Of a DNA stretch of 64,000 bases, positions 53,780 to 62,376 are shown piece by piece (position 1 is the first letter of the stretch; every line of letters starts with the position of its first letter). The notes beneath the pieces were generated by a model. That model had not been told where the DNA came from. It did not search any database and saw only the letters and a program-made list of their open reading frames with translations. The DNA lies in the NCBI RefSeq assembly GCF_000967965.1, contig NZ_LACC01000030.1, forward strand, positions 38,497 to 102,496. The letters are read 5' to 3'. This stretch comes from Pseudomonas fluorescens (GTDB lineage Bacteria > Pseudomonadota > Gammaproteobacteria > Pseudomonadales > Pseudomonadaceae). Position numbers and translations under genes: made by a program.

Positions 53780-54509
53780 ACTCGACTGCACGGTTTGCCA
53801 GACGCTGATACATGGCTATCTGGACAAGGAACTCGATTCGGCGACGGCCGCGAATGTGTCCGGGCATCTGGCCGAGTGCGTTGCGTGTGCGCGATTGCAT
53901 GATCAGACGAAGCTGCTGATGGCCGGTGTGAAACAACGAGCGCCGTATTACGCAGCGCCGGCGTCATTGACTTCCCGGGTGTTCGCCCCTGAACCCCCAT
54001 CGGTTGGCGTCGTCGAGCGTTGGCGCAAATGGTTCGCACCGGTTTTTTCAGCGACGGCGCTGGCCTTGGCGATGGTGCTGTATGTGGCGACGCCGGGCAG
54101 CGAACAGCCATTGATGGATGAGGCGGTCTCCAGCCATGTGCGTTCGCTGATGGGCGAGCATTTGAACGATGTGGTGTCGTCCGACCGCCACACCGTGAAG
54201 CCCTGGTTCACTGGCAAACTCGACTTCTCGCCGCCGGTCTTCGATTACACGGCACAGGGGTTTCCACTGCTGGGAGGACGGCTGGACTATCTGCAACATC
54301 AGACCACGGCGGCCCTGAGTTACGGGCGGGCCAAGCACATCATCAATGTTTTTATCTTGCCCACGCCTGAGACGGACAAGCCACGGCAAAGCCTGACGAT
54401 CCGAGGTTTCAACGTGGTGTCCTGGCAAGAAAACCACATGCGCTTAGTGCTGGTGTCCGACCTGGAGAAAAGTGAGCTGGAGGCGTTCAGCCAGTTACTC
54501 AAGCCATAG
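53772..54509 (+). CDS. Zinc-type anti-sigma factor with periplasmic domain
   Basis: 245 residues. The N-terminal zinc-binding anti-sigma (ZAS) domain has Cys6, Cys9 and the HLAECVAC signature (His, then Cys, Cys) at about 32-40. A basic linker leads to one membrane helix (about 87-107) and a periplasmic part of about 140 residues with no recognised fold (VFDYTAQGFPLLGGRLDYLQ and IRGFNVVSWQENHMRLVLVSDL). It holds the sigma factor inactive and likely senses the periplasm. Overlap with the sigma gene by 8 bases ensures coupled translation. Confidence 0.85.
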   Translation: MNELDCTVCQTLIHGYLDKELDSATAANVSGHLAECVACARLHDQTKLLMAGVKQRAPYYAAPASLTSRVFAPEPPSVGVVERWRKWFAPVFSATALALAMVLYVATPGSEQPLMDEAVSSHVRSLMGEHLNDVVSSDRHTVKPWFTGKLDFSPPVFDYTAQGFPLLGGRLDYLQHQTTAALSYGRAKHIINVFILPTPETDKPRQSLTIRGFNVVSWQENHMRLVLVSDLEKSELEAFSQLLKP

Positions 54510-54541
54510 CATTTTTTCACCGAAGCAAGAGCAAAAAAACC

Positions 54542-55456
54542 TCAAGCATGCCGCTTGCGATACTCCCCCGGCGCAATGCCGAAGCGTGATTTGAACGCGG
54601 TGGAAAAGTAACTGGAATCGGAAAACCCCCACGAGTAACCCAGCACCGACAACTTCTCCTCCTTGCCCGAGCGGCGCAGGGACTCGGCGCACAGGTCCAG
54701 GCGACGGTTCTTGATGTAGCGCGCCACCACCAATCCCTTCTTGGCAAACATCCGGTACAGGCCCCGGGTGGACATGCCGACTTCCCGCGCCAGCCATTCC
54801 GGGCACAGGTCTTCGGAGCGAATGTTGTCGTCGATGCAGGTGAGCGTCTTGCGGAAGCTCCGCTCGTGGGAGTCGCTGCTGTCGTCGGTCTGGCTGATCG
54901 CCGGACGCAGCAGGCTGACAATCGCTTCCAGGGTCGCTTCGCTTTCCTGGCGGGTCAGGTGCTGCTGGCGGGTGGCATCGAGGATCAGCCGGTGCGAGAG
55001 CATCGCAATGGGCGAGGTCGCGGCAATCCGGTGGCCGCACTTGACCTGATTGAAGCGCAGGGTTTGCTCGACCAGCTGATACGGCAGGATCAACGACAAC
55101 TGCCGGGAGTTTTCGCTGTAGGTGAAGTCGCTGGGCCGCGCGGCATCGATCAGCGTGATGTCGCCGGGGGAAAGCAAGACCTTGTCGTCGCCCTGGGCCA
55201 TGCCCGCCGTGCCGTCGAGCTGGAACACCGCAAAATACTTGCCGCCCTCGCCCGCCGCGACTTCCTGGGGCGTACGGTACAAACGCGCCTGGCACACGTC
55301 GACAAAACTGAGCTTGAGCGCATCGCTCTGGTATTCGCGGATGCGCCCGGCAAATTCGCTGCCCAGGGGTTGTGCGTTGAAGGCGCCACAGATCTGGTTG
55401 ATCTGATGGATCCACTGATCGAACCCATCATGGCGCTGTGCTGTTGTAGAAATCAT
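54542..55456 (-). CDS. feaR: FeaR-like AraC-family activator
   Basis: 304 residues. The N-terminal sensor part (about 20-180) includes QAR-YRTPQEVAAGEGGKYFAVFQLDG and LSPGDITLIDAARPSDFTYSENSRQLSLILP. The C-terminal AraC domain (about 205-300) has WLAREVGMSTRGLYRMFAKKG and LGYSWGFSDSSYFSTAFKSRFG. In E. coli FeaR activates tynA and feaB for use of aromatic amines. Here an amine oxidase gene lies 3 kb away with the ECF module between. ATG 55456 is used over 55468. It is convergent with the anti-sigma gene. Confidence 0.85.
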   Translation of the reverse strand: MISTTAQRHDGFDQWIHQINQICGAFNAQPLGSEFAGRIREYQSDALKLSFVDVCQARLYRTPQEVAAGEGGKYFAVFQLDGTAGMAQGDDKVLLSPGDITLIDAARPSDFTYSENSRQLSLILPYQLVEQTLRFNQVKCGHRIAATSPIAMLSHRLILDATRQQHLTRQESEATLEAIVSLLRPAISQTDDSSDSHERSFRKTLTCIDDNIRSEDLCPEWLAREVGMSTRGLYRMFAKKGLVVARYIKNRRLDLCAESLRRSGKEEKLSVLGYSWGFSDSSYFSTAFKSRFGIAPGEYRKRHA

Positions 55457-55557
55457 GTCAGGCCTCACGCAGGCTTATTTTTATTGTCTACGTCAATCCA
55501 CACGACATCGGATGCTTCGAGTCTCCTGAACCGCACCATTCCCTGAACAATGACGTG

Positions 55558-56481
55558 CTATTTCAGTCCGCCAAAACGCCGATAGAAGCTTTCACCCACA
55601 TCCGGCAACGGGCCGTCGGCCGTTTCCAGCGCGGCGTTCAGCCATTCTTCGGCCTTGGCGTAGATCAAACGGTAAATGTTGCGGCACAACTGGCGGGCGG
55701 CGCGGCCTTCCCAATCGCCGGGCAACAACTCGTCCGGCAGTTGCGGGTCGCGCAGCAGCAGCTTGCGGTACTCGTGGATCAGCAGTACCCGCGCCAGGAA
55801 GCAGTCGGCCGGTTGCAGGTTTTCCTGCTCGCGCAGGGCTTGCCACAGCGGCCGGAACAGCTGGATGAACTCGCTGTAGTGCGCGGCCAGTTCCTCGATG
55901 TTCCAGCTCTCTCGCACTTGCAGGCGCAGGGCCTTGGAGGCCAGTACGTCCTGGGCGGTGGTTTCGAAGACGATGGTGTCTTCCTGGACGCCGAGGTCGA
56001 GCAGGGTCGCGTTGACGTCGGAACGGTCGCTGCGCGGACAGGCCAGCACCACCGGCGAAATCGCGCCGAAGCCTTGCCACTCCAGTTCCTCGCGCACCTG
56101 CTTGCGTTTGTCCTGGGTCAGTTGCGAGAGCATCACCAGGCACCAGGAACCATCCCAGGCTGGCATCGTGGTGCTGTAGACCCGCTTGAAGGCCTTGTCG
56201 AAACGCCGGCGACCGGTGCCGGTCAGGCTGTAATAGCTACGGCGACCGACCTTCTCGGCGGTCAGCCAGCCTTCCTTGGTCAAGCGAAAAATCGAGGTGC
56301 GGATCAGTCGTTCATTGATGCCGATGGGTTCGAGCAACTGAATCAGGCTGCCCAGCCAGACGGTGCCGCCATGGGGTTCGATGGCATCCCCGTACAACGT
56401 GATGATCAAGGAACTGGCGCGGATCGGCGTCTGCTCCTGGAAGCGGGTAATCAGATGGTTCAAGGGAGTCAGGGACGACAT
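55558..56481 (-). CDS. paaX: PaaX, repressor of phenylacetate catabolism
   Basis: 307 residues. The N-terminal winged helix (about 20-90: TRFQEQTPIRASSLIITLYGDAI and LIRTSIFRLTKEGWLTAEKVGRRSYYSLT) is followed by the PaaX-specific C-terminal part. It represses paa genes until phenylacetyl-CoA binds. ATG 56481 is chosen; a GGA ribosome site lies upstream and the longer frame to 56580 is antisense-like. It is the first gene of a run leftward with paaY, opposite paaFGHIJK. Its own position next to the divergent promoter suggests it acts there. Confidence 0.9.
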   Translation of the reverse strand: MSSLTPLNHLITRFQEQTPIRASSLIITLYGDAIEPHGGTVWLGSLIQLLEPIGINERLIRTSIFRLTKEGWLTAEKVGRRSYYSLTGTGRRRFDKAFKRVYSTTMPAWDGSWCLVMLSQLTQDKRKQVREELEWQGFGAISPVVLACPRSDRSDVNATLLDLGVQEDTIVFETTAQDVLASKALRLQVRESWNIEELAAHYSEFIQLFRPLWQALREQENLQPADCFLARVLLIHEYRKLLLRDPQLPDELLPGDWEGRAARQLCRNIYRLIYAKAEEWLNAALETADGPLPDVGESFYRRFGGLK

Positions 56482-56548
56482 GGGCGTTCCGTACGAAAAA
56501 AGAAAAGGAATATACCGAATGCCGCAATCCCTGTGGGGAAAGGGGTGA

Positions 56549-57145
56549 TCACAAAGTACTGCCTTTCGGCCGCAACCCACTGTCGCTGATCCGCGGGCGA
56601 TCCGGCTCCGGTTCGCTCAGCGGTTCGCAGACCTGCATCTGCGTAAGGCAACGCTGGGCCAGTTGCTGATACTCCCGGGTGCCGGCCTGTTTCCACGCCA
56701 CTTCCTGATCGCTGAGGCTGCGCTTGACGCTGGCCGGTGCGCCCATGACCAGCGACTGTTCCGGGCATTCGAAGCCGGCCTTGACGAACGCCGCCGCCGA
56801 AACGAATGAACGCGGGCCAATCCGGGCGTTGTCCATCACCACCGCATTCATGCCCACCAGCGCATCGGCGCCGATCCGGCAACCGTGCAGCACCGCGCCA
56901 TGGCCGATGTGGCCATTGCGCTCGACCACGGTGTCGCTGTCGGGGAAACCGTGCATCACGCAGGTGTCCTGCAGGTTGGCGCCCTCCTCCAGCACGATCC
57001 GCCCGAAGTCTCCGCGCAGGCTGGCCAGCGGACCGACATAGCAATGGGGGCCGATGATCACGTCACCGATCAATACGGCTGACTGGTGCACATAAGCGCT
57101 CGGGTCAACCACCGGAGTCAGGCCATCAAGGCTGTAGCAGGTCAT
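56549..57145 (-). CDS. paaY: PaaY, hexapeptide-repeat thioesterase of phenylacetate pathway
   Basis: 198 residues. Left-handed beta-helix with hexapeptide repeats (IGDVIIGPHCYVGPLASLRGDFG, QDTCVMHGFPDSDTVVERNGHIGHGAVLHGCRIGADALVGMNAVVMD), with the His ligands expected for a gamma-carbonic-anhydrase-like zinc site. Known role: hydrolyses CoA thioesters of toxic pathway intermediates. AAGGAAG lies 5 bases before ATG 57145. paaX follows downstream with a 67 bp gap and both are likely cotranscribed. Confidence 0.9.
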   Translation of the reverse strand: MTCYSLDGLTPVVDPSAYVHQSAVLIGDVIIGPHCYVGPLASLRGDFGRIVLEEGANLQDTCVMHGFPDSDTVVERNGHIGHGAVLHGCRIGADALVGMNAVVMDNARIGPRSFVSAAAFVKAGFECPEQSLVMGAPASVKRSLSDQEVAWKQAGTREYQQLAQRCLTQMQVCEPLSEPEPDRPRISDSGLRPKGSTL

Positions 57146-57493
57146 GGAAGCTTCCTTCACAAAGCGATGCAATTAATGACTCAATTTGTATCACATCACT
57201 TTTAACAGCACAAAGACTAAAAACCGTATCACTTGAAATGCACCTTTCCGACGAATGCCAGCACGCCTCAAAAATCGCCATAAAACCCAATGTTTTCTGG
57301 GCAAAACCCGCTATCACCCCCCCTTCACAAGAAAGCCAAAACATCCAAACCAACACCAATAAGACACATTAAATCTATTTTCGTATTGCATTTACGTATC
57401 ACGTTATAGCTATACTTGGGCAAAACCGGCCCCTGCGGCCGATCCAATAACGAGCCGGCACCACGCCGAGCGTGCACCGTGAGAGCATCCGCC
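57146..57493. promoter_or_regulatory. Divergent paaY/paaF promoter region with three GTATCAC motifs
   Basis: The AT-rich stretch holds no gene. GTATCAC occurs three times in the same orientation, at 57188, 57236 and 57396. A -35/-10-like pair (TTGCAT 57386, TATACT 57411, 19-base spacing) stands 77 bp before paaF. The last motif falls between these boxes, a position suited to repression by PaaX. The operator assignment is inferred. Confidence 0.45.
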
Positions 57494-58267
57494 ATGCCTC
57501 TGACCCTTGCCGTCGAATTGATCGAGCCTGGCGTCCGCCTTATTACCCTGCAGCGCCCGCAAGCCCTGAACGCCTTGACCACCGAGTTACTGGGCGAACT
57601 GGCCGCTGAACTGAACATCGCGCAAGCCGACCCCGACACCCGCGCCGTGGTCCTCACCGGCAGCCGCAAGGCCTTCGCCGCCGGCGCCGACATCAAGGAA
57701 ATGGCCGAACGCAACCTGGTCGGCATCCTCGACGACCCGCGCCAGGCCTCGTGGCAAACCATCACCCGCTTCAGCAAACCGCTGATCGCCGCGGTCAACG
57801 GCTTCGCCCTCGGTGGTGGCTGCGAACTGGCGATGCACGCCGACATCATCATTGCCGGCGAAGACGCCCGCTTCGGCCAGCCGGAAATCAACCTCGGGAT
57901 CATGCCCGGGGCCGGTGGCACCCAACGCCTGCTACGCGCCGTCGGCAAATCCATGGCCATGCAGATGGTGCTGACCGGCGAGCCGATCGACGCCCGTCAG
58001 GCCCAGCGCGCCGGCCTGGTCAGTGAAGTCACCCAACCGGAATTCACCGTCGAGCGCGCCCTGCACATCGCCCGCAGCATTGCGGCCAAGGCACCGCTGG
58101 CGGTGCGCCTGGCCAAGGAAGCGCTGCTCAAGGCCATGGACACCGACCTGGCCAGCGGCCTGCGCTTCGAGCGTCACGCCTTCACCGTGCTGGCCGGCAC
58201 CCGCGACCGCGATGAGGGCATTGCAGCCTTCCAGGAAAAGCGCAGCCCGACGTTCACCGGGCAATAA
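57494..58267 (+). CDS. paaF: PaaF, 2,3-dehydroadipyl-CoA hydratase
   Basis: 257 residues, crotonase fold. The oxyanion loop GSRKAFAAGADIKEMAE is at about 55-71. The acidic catalytic residues lie in FGLGGGCELAMHADIIIAGEDARFGQPEINLGIMPGAGG, with the Glu pair of a hydratase. It hydrates 2,3-dehydroadipyl-CoA in the beta-oxidation stage of the pathway. First gene of paaFGHIJK, 52 bp before paaG. The start ATG 57494 is used; the frame upstream to 57416 runs into the promoter. Confidence 0.93.
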   Translation: MPLTLAVELIEPGVRLITLQRPQALNALTTELLGELAAELNIAQADPDTRAVVLTGSRKAFAAGADIKEMAERNLVGILDDPRQASWQTITRFSKPLIAAVNGFALGGGCELAMHADIIIAGEDARFGQPEINLGIMPGAGGTQRLLRAVGKSMAMQMVLTGEPIDARQAQRAGLVSEVTQPEFTVERALHIARSIAAKAPLAVRLAKEALLKAMDTDLASGLRFERHAFTVLAGTRDRDEGIAAFQEKRSPTFTGQ

Positions 58268-58318
58268 AGCGGCCACTGACATCCGAATTCGAACGACTGC
58301 CAAGAGAACGCCAAGACC

Positions 58319-59110
58319 ATGAACTTCGAACACATCCTGTTTTCCATCGACGCCGGCGTCGCCCTGCTCAGCCTCAATCGGCCGGACCAGCTCAACAGCT
58401 TCAACACCCAGATGCATGGCGAAGTGAAAGAAGCACTCAAGCTAGTGCGGCAGAACCCGGACGTGCGCGTTTTACTGCTGACCGGTGAAGGCCGCGGCTT
58501 CTGCGCAGGGCAAGACCTGAGCGACCGCAATGTCGCGCCGGGCAGCGCCGTACCGGACCTGGGCGAGTCCATCGAAAAGTTCTACAACCCGCTGATTCGC
58601 CAGTTGCGTGACCTGCCATTGCCGGTGATCTGCGCGGTCAATGGCGTCGCCGCTGGCGCTGGCGCCAACATTCCGCTGGCCTGCGACCTGGTATTGGCCG
58701 CGCGTTCGGCCAGTTTCATCCAGGCGTTCTGCAAGATCGGCCTGATCCCCGATTCCGGCGGCACCTGGACCCTGCCGCGTCTTGTTGGCATGGCTCGGGC
58801 CAAGGCTTTGGCACTGCTGGGCAACCGCCTGAGCGCCGAGCAGGCCGAGCAATGGGGCTTGATCTACCAGTGTGTGGACGACGCCGGTTTGCGCGACGAA
58901 GCGCTGAAACTGGCCCGCCACCTGGCGACCCAGCCGACCTACGGCCTGGCGCTGATCAAACGCAGCCTCAACGCGAGCCTGAGCAACAGCTTCGACGAAC
59001 AGCTTGAGCTGGAAAAAGACCTGCAGCGCCTGGCCGGGCGCAGCGAGGACTACCGCGAAGGCGTCGGCGCCTTCATGGAAAAACGCACCCCAGTTTTCAA
59101 GGGGCGCTGA
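58319..59110 (+). CDS. paaG: PaaG, 1,2-epoxyphenylacetyl-CoA isomerase
   Basis: 263 residues, crotonase fold. The oxyanion segment GRGFCAGQDLSDRN is at about 60-73 and the AGAGANIPLACDLVLAARSASFIQAFCKIGLIPDSGG region at about 104-142, where an Asp rather than Glu supplies the acid, as in isomerase members. It opens 1,2-epoxyphenylacetyl-CoA to the oxepin. A short 3-base gap separates it from paaH. ATG 58319 is preceded by a GAGA stretch. Confidence 0.93.
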   Translation: MNFEHILFSIDAGVALLSLNRPDQLNSFNTQMHGEVKEALKLVRQNPDVRVLLLTGEGRGFCAGQDLSDRNVAPGSAVPDLGESIEKFYNPLIRQLRDLPLPVICAVNGVAAGAGANIPLACDLVLAARSASFIQAFCKIGLIPDSGGTWTLPRLVGMARAKALALLGNRLSAEQAEQWGLIYQCVDDAGLRDEALKLARHLATQPTYGLALIKRSLNASLSNSFDEQLELEKDLQRLAGRSEDYREGVGAFMEKRTPVFKGR

Positions 59111-59113
59111 GTC

Positions 59114-60631
59114 ATGACAGCACTGAACACCAACGCAAGCATCGCCGTGATCGGCGCCGGGGCCATGGGTGCCGGCATCGCCCAGGTCGCGGCCCAGGCC
59201 GGTCATCCGGTATTGCTGCTGGACAATCGTCCCGGCGCTGCTGCTCAAGCGATTGAAGGCATTGATCGGCAACTGGGCAAGCGAGTCGAGAGCGGCAAGC
59301 TGTCCGCCGAATCGCGCAGCGCGACGATTGCCCGCCTGCAAGCGGTGGAAGCCATCGAAGTCCTGGCCGACTGCGACCTGATCATCGAAGCCATCGTCGA
59401 GAACCTCGAGGTCAAGCGCGCGCTGTTCCGCCAGCTCGAAGGCATCTGCGGCGAGCATTGCATCCTCGCCAGCAACACCTCGTCGCTGTCGATCACCAGC
59501 ATCGCCGCGCAGCTTGAACATCCACAACGCCTGCTCGGCCTGCACTTCTTCAACCCGGCGCCGGTGATGGCGCTGGTGGAAGTAGTCTCCGGTCTGGCCA
59601 GCGATCCGGCACTCGCCGAGTGCCTGTACGACACCGCCAAGGCCTGGGGCAAAAACCCGGTGCACACCCGCTCCACACCGGGTTTTATCGTCAACCGCGT
59701 GGCCCGGCCGTTCTATGCCGAAAGCCTGCGGATGCTTCAGGAAGGCGCTGCCGACTGCCCGACCCTGGATGCGCTGATGCGTGAGGCCGGTGGTTTTGCC
59801 ATGGGCGCGTTCGAACTGACCGACCTGATCGGCCACGACGTCAACTATGCCGTGACCTGCTCGGTGTTCGACGCCTATTACCAGGACACGCGCTTCCTGC
59901 CGTCGCTGATCCAGAAAGAACTGGTGGACGGCGGGCGTCTGGGACGCAAGAGCGGCCAGGGTTTCTACAGCTACGCCCAAGGTGCAGAGCGCCCGCTCGC
60001 GGCTGAAATCAGCAGCGATGCGAAAGTCGAGGTTTGTGCTGTGGAAGGCGATCTCGGTATCGCTAAAGGCTTGCTCGCACGCTTGCATGAACAAGGCGTC
60101 GAGATCGTCCAGCGCGATGGACAAGGTCTACTTCGCGTCGGTGACGCCGTGCTGGCCTTGAGCGACGGGCGCATGGCCTGCCAGCGAGCACGTGAAGACG
60201 GATTGCGTAACCTGATCCTGCTGGACCTTGCGTTCGATTACAGCAAAGCCCAACGCATCGCCATCAGCTACTCGAACGGCATTGATCCGCAGGCACTCGA
60301 ACAAGGCGTTGCCCTGCTGCAACGGGCCGGCCTCAAGGTCAGTCTGCTCAGCGACAGCCCGGCCCTCGCCGTCCTGCGCACCGTGGCGATGCTCGCCAAC
60401 GAGGCCGCCGACGCCCTGCTGCAAGGCGTGGCCTCGGCCGCCGACATCGACCTGGCTATGCGCGCCGGGGTCAATTATCCGCAAGGGCCGCTGGCCTGGG
60501 CCGATGCCATTGGCCTGTCGCACATTCTTGAAACGCTGGAAAACCTGCAAGCCAGTTATGGCGAAGAACGCTACCGGCCGTCGCTGCTGCTGCGCCGTCG
60601 CGTCGCCGAAGGGAGAACATTCCATGACTAA
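59114..60631 (+). CDS. paaH: PaaH, 3-hydroxyadipyl-CoA dehydrogenase
   Basis: 505 residues, long form with two 3-hydroxyacyl-CoA dehydrogenase C-terminal domains. The NAD Rossmann motif VIGAGAMGAGIAQVAAQAG is at about 12-30. The catalytic His is in LGLHFFNPAPVMALVEVV (about 140-157) and the Asn in the later segment. The C-terminal half (about 285-500) is the second, partly degenerate, domain. It oxidises 3-hydroxyadipyl-CoA to 3-oxoadipyl-CoA. Last 8 bases overlap paaI. Confidence 0.93.
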   Translation: MTALNTNASIAVIGAGAMGAGIAQVAAQAGHPVLLLDNRPGAAAQAIEGIDRQLGKRVESGKLSAESRSATIARLQAVEAIEVLADCDLIIEAIVENLEVKRALFRQLEGICGEHCILASNTSSLSITSIAAQLEHPQRLLGLHFFNPAPVMALVEVVSGLASDPALAECLYDTAKAWGKNPVHTRSTPGFIVNRVARPFYAESLRMLQEGAADCPTLDALMREAGGFAMGAFELTDLIGHDVNYAVTCSVFDAYYQDTRFLPSLIQKELVDGGRLGRKSGQGFYSYAQGAERPLAAEISSDAKVEVCAVEGDLGIAKGLLARLHEQGVEIVQRDGQGLLRVGDAVLALSDGRMACQRAREDGLRNLILLDLAFDYSKAQRIAISYSNGIDPQALEQGVALLQRAGLKVSLLSDSPALAVLRTVAMLANEAADALLQGVASAADIDLAMRAGVNYPQGPLAWADAIGLSHILETLENLQASYGEERYRPSLLLRRRVAEGRTFHD

Positions 60632-61073
60632 CCATGAATCCATGACCCTGGCCAGTGAATGCGCGCAATCGCTGTTCCAGCGCGACGCCGCCAGCCAGGG
60701 CATGGGCATGCGCCTGCTCTCGGCCGGGCCCGGTTGCTCGCGAGTGGGCATGACCGTGCGCGCCGACATGGTCCAGGGCCACGGCACCTGCCACGGCGGC
60801 TACCTGTTCGCGCTGGCTGATTCGGCGTTCGCCTTTGCCTGCAACAGCTACAACGAAGCCACCGTGGCTATCGGTTGCAGCATCGACTACATCGCCCCGG
60901 CACGCCTGGGTGACACGCTGAACGCCGACTGCATCGAGCAGAGCCGTTCCGGTCGCACCGGCAACTATGACGTGCGCATCGAAAACCAGCAGGGCCAGTT
61001 GATCGCCCTGTTCCACGGCAAATCCTACAAAGTGCGCGGCCCGGTGCTGACGCAGGAGACCCCCAATGAATGA
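60624..61073 (+). CDS. paaI: PaaI, hotdog-fold thioesterase
   Basis: 149 residues. One hotdog domain with the HGTCHGGYLFALADSAFAFACN segment (about 53-74) whose acidic residue acts as catalyst. It hydrolyses aberrant phenylacetyl- or hydroxyphenylacetyl-CoA esters to free CoA. The start overlaps paaH by 8 bases and its stop overlaps paaJ by 8 bases, giving tight coupling. Confidence 0.93.
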   Translation: MTNHESMTLASECAQSLFQRDAASQGMGMRLLSAGPGCSRVGMTVRADMVQGHGTCHGGYLFALADSAFAFACNSYNEATVAIGCSIDYIAPARLGDTLNADCIEQSRSGRTGNYDVRIENQQGQLIALFHGKSYKVRGPVLTQETPNE

Positions 61074-62277
61074 CGCCTTGATCATCGACGCAGTCCGGAC
61101 CCCGATTGGCCGTTACGCCGGCGTCCTGAGCAGCGTGCGCGCCGACGACCTCGGTGCGGTGCCCCTGCGCGAACTGCTGCGCCGTCACCCGCAAGTGGAC
61201 TGGAACACGGTCGATGATGTGATCTACGGCTGCGCCAACCAGGCCGGCGAAGACAACCGCAACGTCGCGCGCATGTCGGCGTTGCTGGCCGGGTTGCCGG
61301 TCAGCGTGCCGGGCACCACCCTCAATCGCCTGTGCGGCTCCGGACTCGATGCCATCGGCACCGCCGCCCGGGCCATTCGCAGCGGCGAAACCGGGCTGAT
61401 GCTGGTCGGTGGCGTCGAATCCATGTCCCGCGCGCCGCTGGTGATGGGCAAGGCCGAGCAAGCGTTTTCCCGTGCAGCGGAGATCTTCGATACCACCATC
61501 GGCTGGCGTTTCGTCAATCCGCTGATGAAAAAGGCCTACGGCATCGACTCCATGCCGGAAACGGCAGAGAACGTCGCCGAACAGTTCAACATCTCCCGGG
61601 CCGACCAGGACGCCTTCGCCCTGCGCAGCCAGCAACGCGCCGCAGCCGCCCAAGCCAACGGACGTCTGGCCAAGGAAATCGTTGCTGTGGAAATTCCCCA
61701 GCGCAAAGGCCCGGCCAAAGTGGTCGAGCACGACGAACACCCGCGCGGCGACACCACCCTTGAACAGCTGGCCAAACTCGGCACGCCGTTCCGCGAAGGC
61801 GGCAGCGTCACCGCCGGCAACGCCTCCGGGGTCAACGATGGGGCCTGCGCCTTGCTGCTGGCCAGCCCGGAAGTCGCCAAGCGCCACGGCCTGATCGCCC
61901 GTGGCCGGGTCGTGGCCATGGCCACCGCCGGCGTTGAACCACGGATCATGGGCATCGGCCCGGTGCCCGCCACCCGCAAGGTGCTGGAGGTGGCCAACCT
62001 GAGCCTCGCCGACATGGACGTGATCGAGCTCAACGAAGCCTTCGCCGCACAGGGTCTGGCGGTGCTGCGTGAACTGGGCCTGAGCGACACCGACCCACGG
62101 GTCAACCCCAACGGCGGCGCCATCGCCCTGGGCCATCCACTGGGCATGAGCGGCGCACGCTTGGTCACCACCGCCCTGCACGAGCTGGAAGAACGTAACG
62201 GCCGCTACGCCCTGTGCACCATGTGCATCGGTGTCGGCCAAGGGATCGCGCTGATCATCGAGCGTCTATCCCACTAA
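61066..62277 (+). CDS. paaJ: PaaJ, 3-oxoadipyl-CoA/3-oxo-5,6-dehydrosuberyl-CoA thiolase
   Basis: 403 residues, thiolase family. The nucleophilic Cys91 is in LNRLCGSGLDAI (about 88-98), the catalytic His in GGAIALGHPLGMSGARL and the second Cys in CTMCIGVGQG. It cleaves both ring-opened and beta-oxidised intermediates to succinyl-CoA and acetyl-CoA. It is translated in overlap with paaI. A 99 bp gap precedes paaK. Confidence 0.93.
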   Translation: MNDALIIDAVRTPIGRYAGVLSSVRADDLGAVPLRELLRRHPQVDWNTVDDVIYGCANQAGEDNRNVARMSALLAGLPVSVPGTTLNRLCGSGLDAIGTAARAIRSGETGLMLVGGVESMSRAPLVMGKAEQAFSRAAEIFDTTIGWRFVNPLMKKAYGIDSMPETAENVAEQFNISRADQDAFALRSQQRAAAAQANGRLAKEIVAVEIPQRKGPAKVVEHDEHPRGDTTLEQLAKLGTPFREGGSVTAGNASGVNDGACALLLASPEVAKRHGLIARGRVVAMATAGVEPRIMGIGPVPATRKVLEVANLSLADMDVIELNEAFAAQGLAVLRELGLSDTDPRVNPNGGAIALGHPLGMSGARLVTTALHELEERNGRYALCTMCIGVGQGIALIIERLSH

Positions 62278-62376
62278 AGAATCGCGATTCCCAAGGAGCC
62301 GAGAGGTATCCTTGGGGCATGCACTCAAAGCCCTTGTGCAAAAGGGCTGGAACACAAAAACAATTCGAGTGAACAC

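Noticed and set aside
58472..60124. 550-codon minus-strand frame antisense to paaG/paaH
   Set aside because: paaG and paaH motifs on the plus strand are unambiguous; the antisense product has no family features.
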